From: Mesorhizobium loti CJ3sym
GTDB lineage: Bacteria; Pseudomonadota; Alphaproteobacteria; Rhizobiales; Rhizobiaceae
Assembly (NCBI RefSeq): GCF_000472785.1
Contig: NZ_AXAL01000029.1
Coordinates: 29,783 to 93,782 of the forward strand
Direction of reading: 5' to 3'
Length of the DNA: 64,000 bases
The translations under genes were made by a program, and so were the position numbers. Under the pieces are notes generated by a model that was not told the origin of the DNA, made no database searches, and was given only the letters and a program-made list of their open reading frames with translations. Shown here one piece after another: positions 25,846 through 34,803 of this stretch (position 1 is its first letter; every line of letters begins with the position of its first letter).

Positions 25846-28443
25846 TTATTGGGCCTGCGCGAGCTGTTGCTCGACCAGGCCGAGTTCCCTGACGTAGAAA
25901 CCCTCGAAGTTTGAGGAATAATGCTGCTCGCGAAAGATATCGCGGGCGGTGATGAAGGCGTCGCGGGCGGCGAGCAGGGTCGCCTTGTCGTGCGTCCTGG
26001 TGCCGATGGCGAGCAGGATCTCGCCGCGCACCGAATGGGTCTTGCCCCAGATGACGGGCGACTTGTCGCGCTTCAGTTCGGTGAGCGCCAGGTCCATCTG
26101 CTCCAGCGCCTTGCGGTAGAGCAGCACACTGTCTTCGGCATCGCCCATGAAACGGTAGGCGCGGCCTATATTGTAGGTGAGGGTCGCCCAGGTGAAGGGA
26201 TCGCGCGCCCGGGTGATCACCTCCTGCGCCTTGTCGAACGCGTCAATCGACTGCTTGAAGTAATCGGAGCCCTTGCCGCGCTGGCCAAGCGACAGAAGGG
26301 CCGCGCCAAGATTGTTTTGGGTGGACGCCCAATCGACGGGCTGCTTGTCGCGCGTGCGAACCTCGAGGACGTCGTTGAAAGCCGCAACCGACGCTTCGAG
26401 CATCTCGGTACCGTCCTGCAGATCGCCGAGCTGGCGCATCGAAACGGCAAGATTGGCCTCGGCCATCGCCCATTGCACCGGCACTTTTTCACGGGTCCAC
26501 ACCGTGAGCGCGCCATGGAACGCTTCGATCGCCTGGGTCAGGTTTTTCTTCGCGTCACCGCCATCGGCCATGGCGGAGAGTTCATTGCCGATGTTGTTCT
26601 GCAGCCCTGCCCATGCATCGGGATCGAGCTGTTTGGTGTAGATCTTCAAGGCCTGCCGGAACGCCTCTATCGCCTTTTTGTAATAGGTCATACCACCGGC
26701 GCGCTGGGCCATCAGGTCATAGGCATTGCCGAGATTGATCTGCACGGTTGCCCATTCCTGCGGATAGCGCTTGCGGCTGAACACCTTGAGCGCGTCTTCA
26801 TAGACGCCAATCGCCTGCTCGATGCGCGCCGTGCCGTTCTCGCGCTCGGCCAGTGCGGTGAGCGTGATGCCTTCGTTGATGGCGACGCCGGCAGGGCCGC
26901 CGAAAACGGTGACGCCGGGCAGGAGCTTGGCCGCTTCGTAGACATCGACGGCCTGCGAAAGGGCCGCGTTCTCGCCCTTGACCATGCCCTGGTCGGTCAA
27001 GGCATCGGCCTCCAAGACCTTGTAGAGGAAGGCGGCTTTCGGATCCCAGCGCTCCGTTTGCCTGAAGGCGTCCTCGTAACGCTCGGCGGCGGTGCGATAG
27101 TCGAAGTTGAGGATCGCGGTACGGGCATGGTCGGCGAAGGTGCCGGCCAGTTCAAGCCGCCTCTGCCTGATGTCAGCCTCTGCCTCGTCGAGCTCTTTGC
27201 TGATCTCCTCGGCACGGGCGCTGGCCTTGGCGCGGAAGGTCAGCGCCAGATTGATCGCGCCCTCCGATTGTGCGCGGTCGGCAAGGCCGGAAAGCCGAAT
27301 CAATTCCGGGTCTTGCCGGGTTTCGCTGTCGTGCCGGGCGAGGATTTCGCGCAGTTTTTGCGCGCCCGCCGCGAGTTGCGCCTGCAATTCCCCGGGTCCG
27401 GCTGAGGTGTCGACCTCCAAGGCGCCGAGCATGCCGTAGAGTTGGTCCAGCGGCACTTCGTTCTGAGCCGCCACCGTCTCGACCATCGTGCGCTGCTCGG
27501 CCGGTGTCGCGGCGATGGTCAGCAGGAGCTTGCGCCGCGCCGAACGGATCGAGGCCTCGTCGCTGCCGGTCTCTTCCGGCGCCTGGCCGAAATAGAGCAG
27601 GCGCCGCAGGCTGGCATTGGTCCATGGCAGCTGCCGGCCGCCGGTCTTCACATAGACCTCCTCGGCAACCATGGTCATGACATCGCCGAAGGCGAAGCCG
27701 CCGGCGGCGAGGTGTTTCAGCAGGGCCGCGGCGTAGGGGCTGTTGCCGCCGGACTCGCCGTCGAGCGCCGCGTGGCCGGGCTCGGCGGCAAAGCCGATGA
27801 CCTGGCCCAGGCTTTGCGGCGCGCCGGATGCGTCCGCGAGGGGTGCCGCGCCCTTGACGGGATCAAGGCCGGTGGCGGCCACGGGCGAGGCGCCGGACGG
27901 GGCGGCAACCATTGCACCCGGCGGAAACGGATTCGAGCGGCAGGCATCGAGCAGCACGATCGCTATGGGAACGCTGGCCTTGAGCTGTGCCAGCAAAGCG
28001 GAGACGGGCACCAGCCGGTTGGTTGGATCCGTCAGCGAGGAGGCATCCGCCTCGACCGGCACCAGATAGTTTTCGCCGGCGGCCTCGATGCCGTGACCGG
28101 AATAGTAGAGCAGGGCGACGTCGGCGCCGGCCGCGTCCTCGACGAAATGCTTGAGGCCGCGCGCCAGGCGAGAGCCATCGCCATCGGGGATGGAACTGAC
28201 CTCGAAACCGAGGCTGGTCAAAAGCTGGGCGACGGCGCGCGCGTCATTGGTCGGATTGGCAAGTGCTGGCAGGGACAAATAGTGGGATTCGCCGATGACC
28301 AGTGCCACGCCACGCAACGGTTTGGCGTCATCGGCCCGTGCCGGCCATGCCAGCATCACGGCCTGCAGCGCCAGCAACACTGCGGCGAAAACGGTGACGC
28401 GATGCCAATCCGCCATGCACAACCCCGATAGACCCAGCTCCAT
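25846..28443 (-). CDS. Caspase-fold (peptidase C14) protein with TPR repeats
   Basis: The 865-residue protein begins with a signal or anchor helix (VTVFAAVLLALQAVMLAWPARA) and then a metacaspase-like domain with catalytic H117 in YYSGHGIE and C168 in LDACRSNPF. A helical or coiled-coil stretch follows at about 370-460 (RAKASARAEEISKELDEAEADIRQR). Eight or so TPRs fill the C-terminal half (TVQINLGNAYDLMAQR, AWAGLLQNNIGNELSAMA, WASTQNNLGAALLSLGQR). Export suggests a periplasmic protease with protein-binding repeats. An ATG nine codons on (MADWHRV) is an equally plausible start. Confidence 0.88.
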   Translation of the reverse strand: MELGLSGLCMADWHRVTVFAAVLLALQAVMLAWPARADDAKPLRGVALVIGESHYLSLPALANPTNDARAVAQLLTSLGFEVSSIPDGDGSRLARGLKHFVEDAAGADVALLYYSGHGIEAAGENYLVPVEADASSLTDPTNRLVPVSALLAQLKASVPIAIVLLDACRSNPFPPGAMVAAPSGASPVAATGLDPVKGAAPLADASGAPQSLGQVIGFAAEPGHAALDGESGGNSPYAAALLKHLAAGGFAFGDVMTMVAEEVYVKTGGRQLPWTNASLRRLLYFGQAPEETGSDEASIRSARRKLLLTIAATPAEQRTMVETVAAQNEVPLDQLYGMLGALEVDTSAGPGELQAQLAAGAQKLREILARHDSETRQDPELIRLSGLADRAQSEGAINLALTFRAKASARAEEISKELDEAEADIRQRRLELAGTFADHARTAILNFDYRTAAERYEDAFRQTERWDPKAAFLYKVLEADALTDQGMVKGENAALSQAVDVYEAAKLLPGVTVFGGPAGVAINEGITLTALAERENGTARIEQAIGVYEDALKVFSRKRYPQEWATVQINLGNAYDLMAQRAGGMTYYKKAIEAFRQALKIYTKQLDPDAWAGLQNNIGNELSAMADGGDAKKNLTQAIEAFHGALTVWTREKVPVQWAMAEANLAVSMRQLGDLQDGTEMLEASVAAFNDVLEVRTRDKQPVDWASTQNNLGAALLSLGQRGKGSDYFKQSIDAFDKAQEVITRARDPFTWATLTYNIGRAYRFMGDAEDSVLLYRKALEQMDLALTELKRDKSPVIWGKTHSVRGEILLAIGTRTHDKATLLAARDAFITARDIFREQHYSSNFEGFYVRELGLVEQQLAQAQ

Positions 28444-28819
28444 GCTAACCGGCATAAAGTGGCGGCTCAATGAAGAATCGGGGGTCTGCCGACTGGCGGA
28501 GAGAACTGACGACCGGCGTATACACAAAGGGAACTTGAAGACGCCGGCCGCCATTTGGGGCGTTGGGGTGCATCACATTGGGGCGCGATGCAGGGTCAGG
28601 CTAAGCGGATGGCCGGCATCTTCAATCGGAACGCCGGCCCATGGTGAACAAGTGGTTACTATCCACAGGCCAGATTACGGCGACCACCCCAGCAGGGGCT
28701 AAAGCCGGACGGCGCGTCTCCCTGTTGCCGACATCTGTGTGCAATGCAGCGCGCCCGGCTATCGGTGCTCGACGGGGAGCATCCGGGTTGGTAAGCCCCA
28801 AGCCGCGCAGGAGACCTTT
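28444..28819. other. 376-bp divergent intergenic region
   Basis: This region separates the caspase-fold gene from the HerA-like ATPase gene. Short frames here are arginine-rich or lack ribosome sites and I do not accept any. It ends in CAGGAGACC, the ribosome site of the ATPase gene. I see no clear inverted repeat or promoter consensus. Confidence 0.5.
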
Positions 28820-30334
28820 TTGAGTCGAGACATGACCGTTGCGATCGAGATGGGACACACCACGGCGGGCGCCCCAGCCAACCTCGATCTCGAGGAACTG
28901 CTGGCGACCCGCCTTCTGGTGCAGGGCAATTCGGGCTCCGGCAAGTCGCATCTGTTGCGCAGGCTGCTGGAGCAGAGCGCGCCCTGGGTGCAGCAGACCA
29001 TCATCGATCCCGAAGGCGACTTCGTTTCGCTGGGCGACCGCTACGGCCATCTGGTGATCGATGCCGAGGAGCACACCGAGCGCGGCCTGCAGGCGGCCGG
29101 CGAGCGGGCCCGCATCCACCGTGTCTCCACCGTACTCAACCTCGAAGGGCTCGATGCCGAGAACCAGATGCGGCGGGCCGCCGCTTTCCTCGGCGGGCTG
29201 TTCGAGGTCGCCCGCGACCATTGGTATCCGATGCTGGTGGTGGTGGACGAGGCGCAGCTGTTCGCGCCGGCGGTGGCCGGCGAGGTTTCCGACGAGGCGC
29301 GCAAGCTCTCGCTCGGCGCCATGACCAATCTGATGTGCCGTGGCCGCAAGCGGGGGCTGGCCGGCATTATCGCCACGCAGCGACTGGCCAAGCTTGCCAA
29401 GAATGTCGCGGCGGAAGCTTCCAATTTTCTCATGGGCCGCACCTTTCTCGACATCGACATGGCGCGCGCCGCCGATCTGCTCGGCATGGAGCGGCGCCAG
29501 GCGGAAGCTTTTCGCGATCTGGAGCGCGGGCAGTTCATGGCGCTGGGACCAGCACTTTCGCGCCGGCCGCTCGGCTTGCGCATCGGCCCGACCGACACCA
29601 GCCCGCGCAACGGCACGCCGCGGCTGATGGCGATGCCGGAATCAGCACTTGAGGACGCACGCGCGATCATCTTGGCGGCACCGCCGCCCGAGACGATGCG
29701 CGCGCCGCGCCGTGTGGCGTCGCCGGACCTGCTCGACCAGTTGATGGCGGCGAAGTCGGCGGCGCTGGAAATCCGTCCCGAACCGGCGGAGCCGCAAATC
29801 AGCGCCGCGGATCTGGCCGAGCGGCATGAGCGGGTGGACCGCGTGCTGCGCGCCATCCTGGCGCAGCCTGACGCCGGTTTCCGCGTCATCGGCGTGCTCT
29901 ACCAGGAATTCGTGGTGCGCTGCCGCATCGAGGGCCTCGCCTCGGTGGTGCCGGACCTGGCCGAATTCCGCCGCATGTTGACGCGCGCCCGCGCCGGTCT
30001 CGGCTCCGAGACGACGCAGGATGATGCGTGGCGGGACGTTTCCGTGCGCGCCTCGCTGCTGCCCGACGACATGCAGGGCGTGTTCATGATGATCGCGCGG
30101 GCGGCCAAGGAAGGCTGGCCTTGCCCGAGCGACGCAGCGATCGCGCGCGCCTATGGCTCGCACTCGCTGCGCCGTGCGCGGCGACTGCTGACCTATATCG
30201 AGGAGCAGGGCCTGATCGTGTGCCAACTCGACGGCACGGGAAGGCGCACCGTGACGCTGGTCGAACTGGCCTGGGCCACCGCACCCGGCGACCCCAACGC
30301 CGAGGAGGTGGAGCAGGGGAGCCTGGCGCTTTGA
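28820..30334 (+). CDS. HerA/DUF87-like ATP-binding protein
   Basis: The 504-residue P-loop ATPase has Walker A GNSGSGKSH at residues 36-44, an IIDPEGDF element typical of HerA/FtsK-related ATPases, Walker B MLVVVDEAQLF, and the RGRKRGLAGIIATQRLAKL sensor/arginine region. The C-terminal third is helical and ends in a winged-helix-like part (AIARAYGSHSLRRARRLLTYIEEQG). The TTG start is favoured by AGGAG 6 nt upstream; an ATG four codons on is the alternative. No NurA partner gene is next to it, so its role is unknown. Its last ~72 bp are repeated at 33914-33985. Confidence 0.87.
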   Translation: MSRDMTVAIEMGHTTAGAPANLDLEELLATRLLVQGNSGSGKSHLLRRLLEQSAPWVQQTIIDPEGDFVSLGDRYGHLVIDAEEHTERGLQAAGERARIHRVSTVLNLEGLDAENQMRRAAAFLGGLFEVARDHWYPMLVVVDEAQLFAPAVAGEVSDEARKLSLGAMTNLMCRGRKRGLAGIIATQRLAKLAKNVAAEASNFLMGRTFLDIDMARAADLLGMERRQAEAFRDLERGQFMALGPALSRRPLGLRIGPTDTSPRNGTPRLMAMPESALEDARAIILAAPPPETMRAPRRVASPDLLDQLMAAKSAALEIRPEPAEPQISAADLAERHERVDRVLRAILAQPDAGFRVIGVLYQEFVVRCRIEGLASVVPDLAEFRRMLTRARAGLGSETTQDDAWRDVSVRASLLPDDMQGVFMMIARAAKEGWPCPSDAAIARAYGSHSLRRARRLLTYIEEQGLIVCQLDGTGRRTVTLVELAWATAPGDPNAEEVEQGSLAL

Positions 30335-30341
30335 GAGGAAT

Positions 30342-31157
30342 ATGATGATGGCAGCTCCCGGCGGATCACAGAGGCAGCCCGGCGGCAATGCCGCCCAGGT
30401 GCGCATCATGGGGACGCCGAGATCCGGCACAAATCTCGCCAAACACCTGATCGAAACCCATCTTGGCGTGCGTGCCGTCTTCGACCAGGGTTTCTGGAAG
30501 CATGGGGTCTTTCCGGCCTTGATGAACGGACGCGACCTCGGCTATGGCGACTTGCCCATCATCGTGATGAGCAAGGATCCCATTACCCAGCTTCTGTCAT
30601 GGTTCCGCTTCACAAGGAACGGCAGCCTTTTCCGGCCGGCCAGACATCTCGGACCGTTCCTGAACGGACCTTTCGAAATCAAGCAGGATTTTACGCGGCC
30701 CCAGATGGAGTACAGGTTCCGCACGCCTGCCGATTACTGGAACCAGTTCTACTTTGCCATGGAAGCCCTGCGCCGCACCGGCTCGCCGGTGCTTTTCGTC
30801 TGCTATGAGCAGTTCGTTTCGACGCCGGCGCTCTGCCTCGCTTCGATTTCGCGTTTTCTCGACCTGTCCCCGCCTTTCGACGCCGGCGCCACAGTGACCA
30901 TTCCACGGTACGCGATCGGCGCCAGCAATGACATCGACCGGCCCGCAGACCCGGCCGCCAGGCAAGGTCCGTTCGATCCCGCGCGCGCCGATCTGGCATC
31001 GGCGCTGGCCAGGATCGGATGGCGCAATGCGCGCCGCATTCTGCGCACCATCGACGATGACGTGCTTGATGCAACGGGGCGGACCGGATTTCGCAAAACG
31101 TGCCGGAAAGCGATCGGTCCCGCGGCGATAGCGAGGTCGTTCGTCGGCTTCTGGTGA
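30342..31157 (+). CDS. Sulfotransferase-like protein, paralog A
   Basis: The 271-residue protein carries the PAPS 5'-phosphosulfate loop-like motif VRIMGTPRSGTNLAKHLI near its N-terminus and a second conserved block SKDPITQLLSWFRFTRNGSLF that could match the 3'-phosphate site. It is clearly homologous to the protein at 38915-39739, sharing runs such as MGTPRSGTNLAK, FWKHG.FPALMNGRD and ADYWNQFYFAM. GAGAGGAA precedes the ATG, only 7 nt after the ATPase stop, so the two are probably co-transcribed. A role in sulfating a surface glycan is inferred. Confidence 0.8.
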   Translation: MMMAAPGGSQRQPGGNAAQVRIMGTPRSGTNLAKHLIETHLGVRAVFDQGFWKHGVFPALMNGRDLGYGDLPIIVMSKDPITQLLSWFRFTRNGSLFRPARHLGPFLNGPFEIKQDFTRPQMEYRFRTPADYWNQFYFAMEALRRTGSPVLFVCYEQFVSTPALCLASISRFLDLSPPFDAGATVTIPRYAIGASNDIDRPADPAARQGPFDPARADLASALARIGWRNARRILRTIDDDVLDATGRTGFRKTCRKAIGPAAIARSFVGFW

Positions 31158-31207
31158 GGTGCGTCGCGGCCCCACGCCGCCAGAAAGTTCGAGCTGATCC
31201 GCATAGG

Positions 31208-32374
31208 TCACTTCCGCTCCGACGACCACGGAAAATTCACGTAGCGATCGCGCGTGTCGTAGCAGATGTTGCCGTACATTTTGAGATAGCTGTTCCTGCG
31301 AGCCGGATCGGCATAAACGGGCGCCGGATTTGCAAGATCTGCCTCATACTGGGCGATGTTGCCGCTGGTAAGCGCAATGGGCAGGATGTCCATGGCTTGC
31401 GGTATGCTCTTCCCGTCCAGCCAGTCGGCGGCGAACTGGCCCATGGCGTAGCCGAAGACGGGTGACGACAGGGAAATGCTGGCCTTGTATGGGCTGTCGC
31501 CTTTCTTGATTTCGGCCACCGCCTCCGGCTCGCCATCAATGCCGCCAAGAAACTGGTCAGGCCGGTCCTTTCCAGCCGCGCGAAGCGCCTGCAAAGCACC
31601 CAACACCACCGCGTCGCCGCCCAGCACAACGTCGATTTTCGGGTTTGCCAGCAGGATCGTCTTCATGGTCTCGAAGCCGCCTTCCTTGGTCACCGGACTG
31701 GGCGCGATGTCGGCCACGATCGTCACACCGGGCATTGCGTTGAGGCCGTCCCGCATGGCTTCGAACCGGGGCGCCAGAAACTCCATCGAGTCCTGCGTCA
31801 GCAGCACTACATTCGCCTTGCCACCCAGCCTGGCGTCGATGTGGGCGATGGCTGCGTCGGTGAGCACCTTGCCCGTCGCGTATTGTGGGGCGTTGAGCAG
31901 CAAGGTGGCCGGTGGCGGAACAATGGTGCCGACGAACGCTCCCGACCAGATCGTTTTCTGAAGGTCGTGGCTGATCGCCGCGGGATCGGACGAGGTGGCG
32001 ACCAGGCCACCGACCTTGCCCCCAAGCAGGGATTGTATCTGCTCGATGGCCTTGGCCGTATCGTTCTGGATCAGAAGCCTGCGATATTCCAGCCCGCGAT
32101 CCCTGGCCGCCATGGCCAGGCCATGATCGACACCTTGCAGGAAATCGCGATCGTTTTCCTGAACGTAGGCCAGCACCTTGTTGAGCCCCGGTGGCGGCGT
32201 GCACGCCGGCGCATGCGGATCGAAGGCGGGAAAGACAGTGCGTTGCGTGATGCCCGGCTGGCCATCCTGCGCGCTGGCAAGGTCAAGGCCACAGATCGAC
32301 AGGACCAGCATGAAGAGAAAAAAGCGCAATGACGCCGGCCAGCCTCTCCCGATATCCTTTCCATCGAAAGGCAT
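31208..32374 (-). CDS. Periplasmic sugar-binding (type I) protein next to a sensor kinase
   Basis: The 388-residue protein has a signal sequence (LRFFLFMLVLSICGLDLASA) and a periplasmic-binding fold with YVQENDRDFLQGVDHGLAMAARDRG and LGGDAVVLGALQALRAAGK. No ATPase or permease gene adjoins it. It follows a histidine kinase gene on the same strand, about 105 nt away. Such pairs often deliver a ligand signal to the kinase rather than to a transporter. That function is inferred from context. Confidence 0.83.
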   Translation of the reverse strand: MPFDGKDIGRGWPASLRFFLFMLVLSICGLDLASAQDGQPGITQRTVFPAFDPHAPACTPPPGLNKVLAYVQENDRDFLQGVDHGLAMAARDRGLEYRRLLIQNDTAKAIEQIQSLLGGKVGGLVATSSDPAAISHDLQKTIWSGAFVGTIVPPPATLLLNAPQYATGKVLTDAAIAHIDARLGGKANVVLLTQDSMEFLAPRFEAMRDGLNAMPGVTIVADIAPSPVTKEGGFETMKTILLANPKIDVVLGGDAVVLGALQALRAAGKDRPDQFLGGIDGEPEAVAEIKKGDSPYKASISLSSPVFGYAMGQFAADWLDGKSIPQAMDILPIALTSGNIAQYEADLANPAPVYADPARRNSYLKMYGNICYDTRDRYVNFPWSSERK

Positions 32375-32479
32375 CCAAAATCCTCCCCGTTTCCGCCAGA
32401 GATAAAGCAGGGAGGGGCTCTTTCCGCAAGCGGTCGCTTGAACTGGCGAGAAGGAGCGTTTTTCGCGGTATCCGACGTC

Positions 32480-33838
32480 CTATGCCGCCCGGTCGCCCTT
32501 GCGGGGTTTGGTCGAAAATACCAGGCGGGCAGCCGTGCCGGGATGACGCTGCTGATACTCTATCTTTGCACCCAGGCTGATGCTCATGGCGTTGACGATC
32601 CTGCTGCCGACACCGGTGCCCTTGGCGGGCGCGCCTTCGGCGCGGCCAACCCCATCGTCCTCCACGACCAGTTCCGCCTGCTCATTTGCCAGCTTTTTGA
32701 GATGAACCCGGACTTCTCCAACCGCGTCGGGATAGGCGTATTTGAACGCATTGGTGACAAGCTCGGTGACCACGACGCCAAGGTTGATGCTGATGTCGGT
32801 TTCGAGCTCGATCGGGTCGATGCCGTAGGACAGGTTGACGCCATGAACCTGGCTGCGCAGCGAGGTGCGCAGATGGTCGAGGAGACCGCTCAAATATTCG
32901 TCGAGCGCGACCGAACGCACGGCCCCCGCGCCGTAGAGGCGCTTGTGCACGAGTGAGATTGCGAAGATGCGATCTTGCGTTTCCGCCAGGGCATCCTTGG
33001 CGGCGGGATCGTCGAGCGCCTTCGACTGGAGTTTGACCAGCGACGAGACAAGGGCGAGGCTGTTGGCAACCCGGTGATTGACCTCGGACAACAGCACTTC
33101 GGCACGGTCGCGGGCATGCGCAAGGTCGACGGTGCGGGTGGCTACGCGCTGTTCGAGGTCGCGGTTGAGCGTGTTGACCTCGTCACGGGTGACGCGAAGC
33201 TCCCTGGTGTAGCGTCCCACGCCATAGGCCGCGCCGCTGACCACGGCCACGATGACGAGTGCACCGATGGCCGACACGAGCCTGAGCAAGGCGGTATTGG
33301 CGCGTTGTTCGGCAACGCCCGATGTCAGCCTGTCGTCGGCCCTGACGATGATGCCGGAGAAGAACACATTGGCTTCGTCGGTCAGCGCCTTGCCTTTGTT
33401 GGTGCGAAAGATGGCCAGCACGTCCTCGTCGCGCTGATCGCGCTTGAGGGTTATCGTCTGGTCCATTTCGTCGAATTTGCTGGAGATGATCGTGGACAGG
33501 CGCTGCAAGGTTGCGTCGGAGTCCGAAGACGCCGGCAGAAGGGTCTCCAGCGCGAGCAGGCGCCGCTCGGCTTGAGCCTTGGCCGATTGATAGGGCGCAA
33601 GATAGATCTCGTTTCCCGTAATGATGAAGCCCCGCTGACTGGCCTCTGCTGTCTGCAAGGCATTTCGCAGCTCGACCGCCGCTATGCGTGTGTCGCGTGC
33701 CGCGATCGCATCGTCGAAATAGGATTGCGCCCGCTCGCCGAGCCAGAAGTTCATGGCAACGATGGCTGTCAGGGCCAAAAACCCGATCAGCAAGGCGGCG
33801 GAGGTGAAGCGAACAAGGCTACGACTGGACAGGGGCAT
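32480..33838 (-). CDS. Membrane sensor histidine kinase, CHASE3 + HisKA_2 + HATPase
   Basis: The 452-residue protein has an N-terminal membrane helix (SAALLIGFLALTAIVAMNFW), a CHASE3-like periplasmic helical domain (about 40-175), a second helix (ALVIVAVVSGAAYGVG), a HisKA_2 box with the phosphorylated H255 in LLSEVNHRVANSLALV, and an HATPase_c domain with the N-box ELVTNAFKYAYPD. CAGGAG sets the ATG; an in-frame start upstream is less supported. No response regulator gene is adjacent. Confidence 0.92.
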   Translation of the reverse strand: MPLSSRSLVRFTSAALLIGFLALTAIVAMNFWLGERAQSYFDDAIAARDTRIAAVELRNALQTAEASQRGFIITGNEIYLAPYQSAKAQAERRLLALETLLPASSDSDATLQRLSTIISSKFDEMDQTITLKRDQRDEDVLAIFRTNKGKALTDEANVFFSGIIVRADDRLTSGVAEQRANTALLRLVSAIGALVIVAVVSGAAYGVGRYTRELRVTRDEVNTLNRDLEQRVATRTVDLAHARDRAEVLLSEVNHRVANSLALVSSLVKLQSKALDDPAAKDALAETQDRIFAISLVHKRLYGAGAVRSVALDEYLSGLLDHLRTSLRSQVHGVNLSYGIDPIELETDISINLGVVVTELVTNAFKYAYPDAVGEVRVHLKKLANEQAELVVEDDGVGRAEGAPAKGTGVGSRIVNAMSISLGAKIEYQQRHPGTAARLVFSTKPRKGDRAA

Positions 33839-33913
33839 GGGATACTCCTGCCCGATTTCAGTGCGTCGCGCCATATTGTAGTGAAGGCTAATAAGTCGGG
33901 ATGTTGAGACTCC

Positions 33914-33985
33914 GGTCGAACTCGCCTGGCCACCGCACTCGGCGACCCCAACGCCGAGGAGTTGGAGCAGGGGAGCCTTGGTGCT
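33914..33985 (+). pseudogene. Fragment duplicating the 3' end of the HerA-like ATPase gene
   Basis: About 72 bp align with the end of the ATPase gene (30259-30331), including the shared runs GGCGACCCCAACGCCGAGGA and GGAGCAGGGGAGCC. There are several substitutions and one single-base deletion. The fragment lies in the gap between the kinase gene and the mucR-like gene, on the same strand as the parent. It has no start and cannot be expressed as the ATPase. It marks the edge of a past duplication, insertion or deletion. Confidence 0.75.
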
Positions 33986-34023
33986 GGCGAAGCGGCAAGA
34001 TGCCTTTGCCGCCTCGAAACAAA

Positions 34024-34545
34024 CTACTTCACCTTTCGCCCCAGCCCCATGGATTTGGCGAGTTTCGAGCGGGTGGCGGAATAATTCGGCGCCACCATCG
34101 GGTAGCTGGACGGCAGGTTCCATTTCTTTCGATACTCGTCCGGCGTCAGGCCATAGTTGGACTCGAGGTGCCGCTTCAGCGATTTGAAACGCTTGCCGTC
34201 CTCCAGGCAGATGATGAAATCGGGCGTGACGGATTTTTTCACGGGCACCGCATATCTGATCTCGTCGGGTCCGCCATCGGCAACGCCATCCGAAATATTC
34301 CGGATCGAAGCGTGGATTTTTCCGATGAAGTCAGGAAGCTCGGCAGCGGGAATGGGGTTGTTCGAGACATAGGACGAGACAATGTCGGCGGTTATGGAAA
34401 TGACCGGATCGATATGCTTGCCGTTTCCGACGTATGCGCCGGCGCCGTCGATGACTTCATCAGGCGTTTCTTCGAAAATCCCCCCGGCCCGAACGATGGT
34501 TGGTCTGACATAAGGCTTCTTCAAAGGCTTCTCCTTGACGAGCAT
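34024..34545 (-). CDS. MucR/Ros family regulator with altered zinc site
   Basis: The 173-residue protein ends in the Ros/MucR DNA-binding domain (CLEDGKRFKSLKRHLESNYG, then LTPDEYRKKWNLP and YPMVAP.Y). In Ros the zinc ligands sit at relative positions 0, 3, 13 and 18 as C-C-H-H. Here they are C113, D116, H126 and Y131. Zinc-independent folding is known for some Mesorhizobium loti Ros homologues, so a functional zinc-free domain is plausible. The N-terminal half has the usual MucR oligomerisation region but is longer. A 17-bp palindrome lies 33 nt upstream of its start. Confidence 0.9.
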   Translation of the reverse strand: MLVKEKPLKKPYVRPTIVRAGGIFEETPDEVIDGAGAYVGNGKHIDPVISITADIVSSYVSNNPIPAAELPDFIGKIHASIRNISDGVADGGPDEIRYAVPVKKSVTPDFIICLEDGKRFKSLKRHLESNYGLTPDEYRKKWNLPSSYPMVAPNYSATRSKLAKSMGLGRKVK

Positions 34546-34577
34546 GGTCTGGTGGTTACATCTGTCGGGTCATAGTT

Positions 34578-34594
34578 GTGGGAAAATTTCACAC
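34578..34594. promoter_or_regulatory. 17-bp palindrome, site A (mucR-like promoter)
   Basis: GTGGGAAAATTTCACAC matches the consensus GTGGGAAAATTTCCCAC at 16 of 17 positions. It sits 33 nt before the mucR-like ATG in the divergent gap shared with the DUF6502 gene, where autoregulation is plausible. Confidence 0.55.
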
Positions 34595-34717
34595 GTGTCA
34601 ACTGGCGTGAACCAAGATGATTTGGCCAAGTCGAAGCGTCGGTTCCCCGTCGGGGGGCTGGAACCGGAATTGACGCGACAGAAGCCCGCCGATGTCGCTT
34701 CTCCATCCCGTGCCCTT

Positions 34718-34734
34718 GTGGAAGCATTTCCCAC
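34718..34734. promoter_or_regulatory. 17-bp palindrome, site D (DUF6502 promoter)
   Basis: GTGGAAGCATTTCCCAC keeps the GTGG/CCCAC arms and the ATTT core of the consensus. It lies 70 nt before the DUF6502 gene. Confidence 0.45.
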
Positions 34735-34803
34735 GCGCTATTTTCGGCAGGGATTTCCGAGGGATGAATGATCGATTTCGCGATTGGCGAGTGAAGGACG
34801 ACG

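Noticed and set aside
28622..29221. 199-residue minus-strand frame
   Set aside because: It is mostly antisense to the HerA-like ATPase gene and has no ribosome site or motif.
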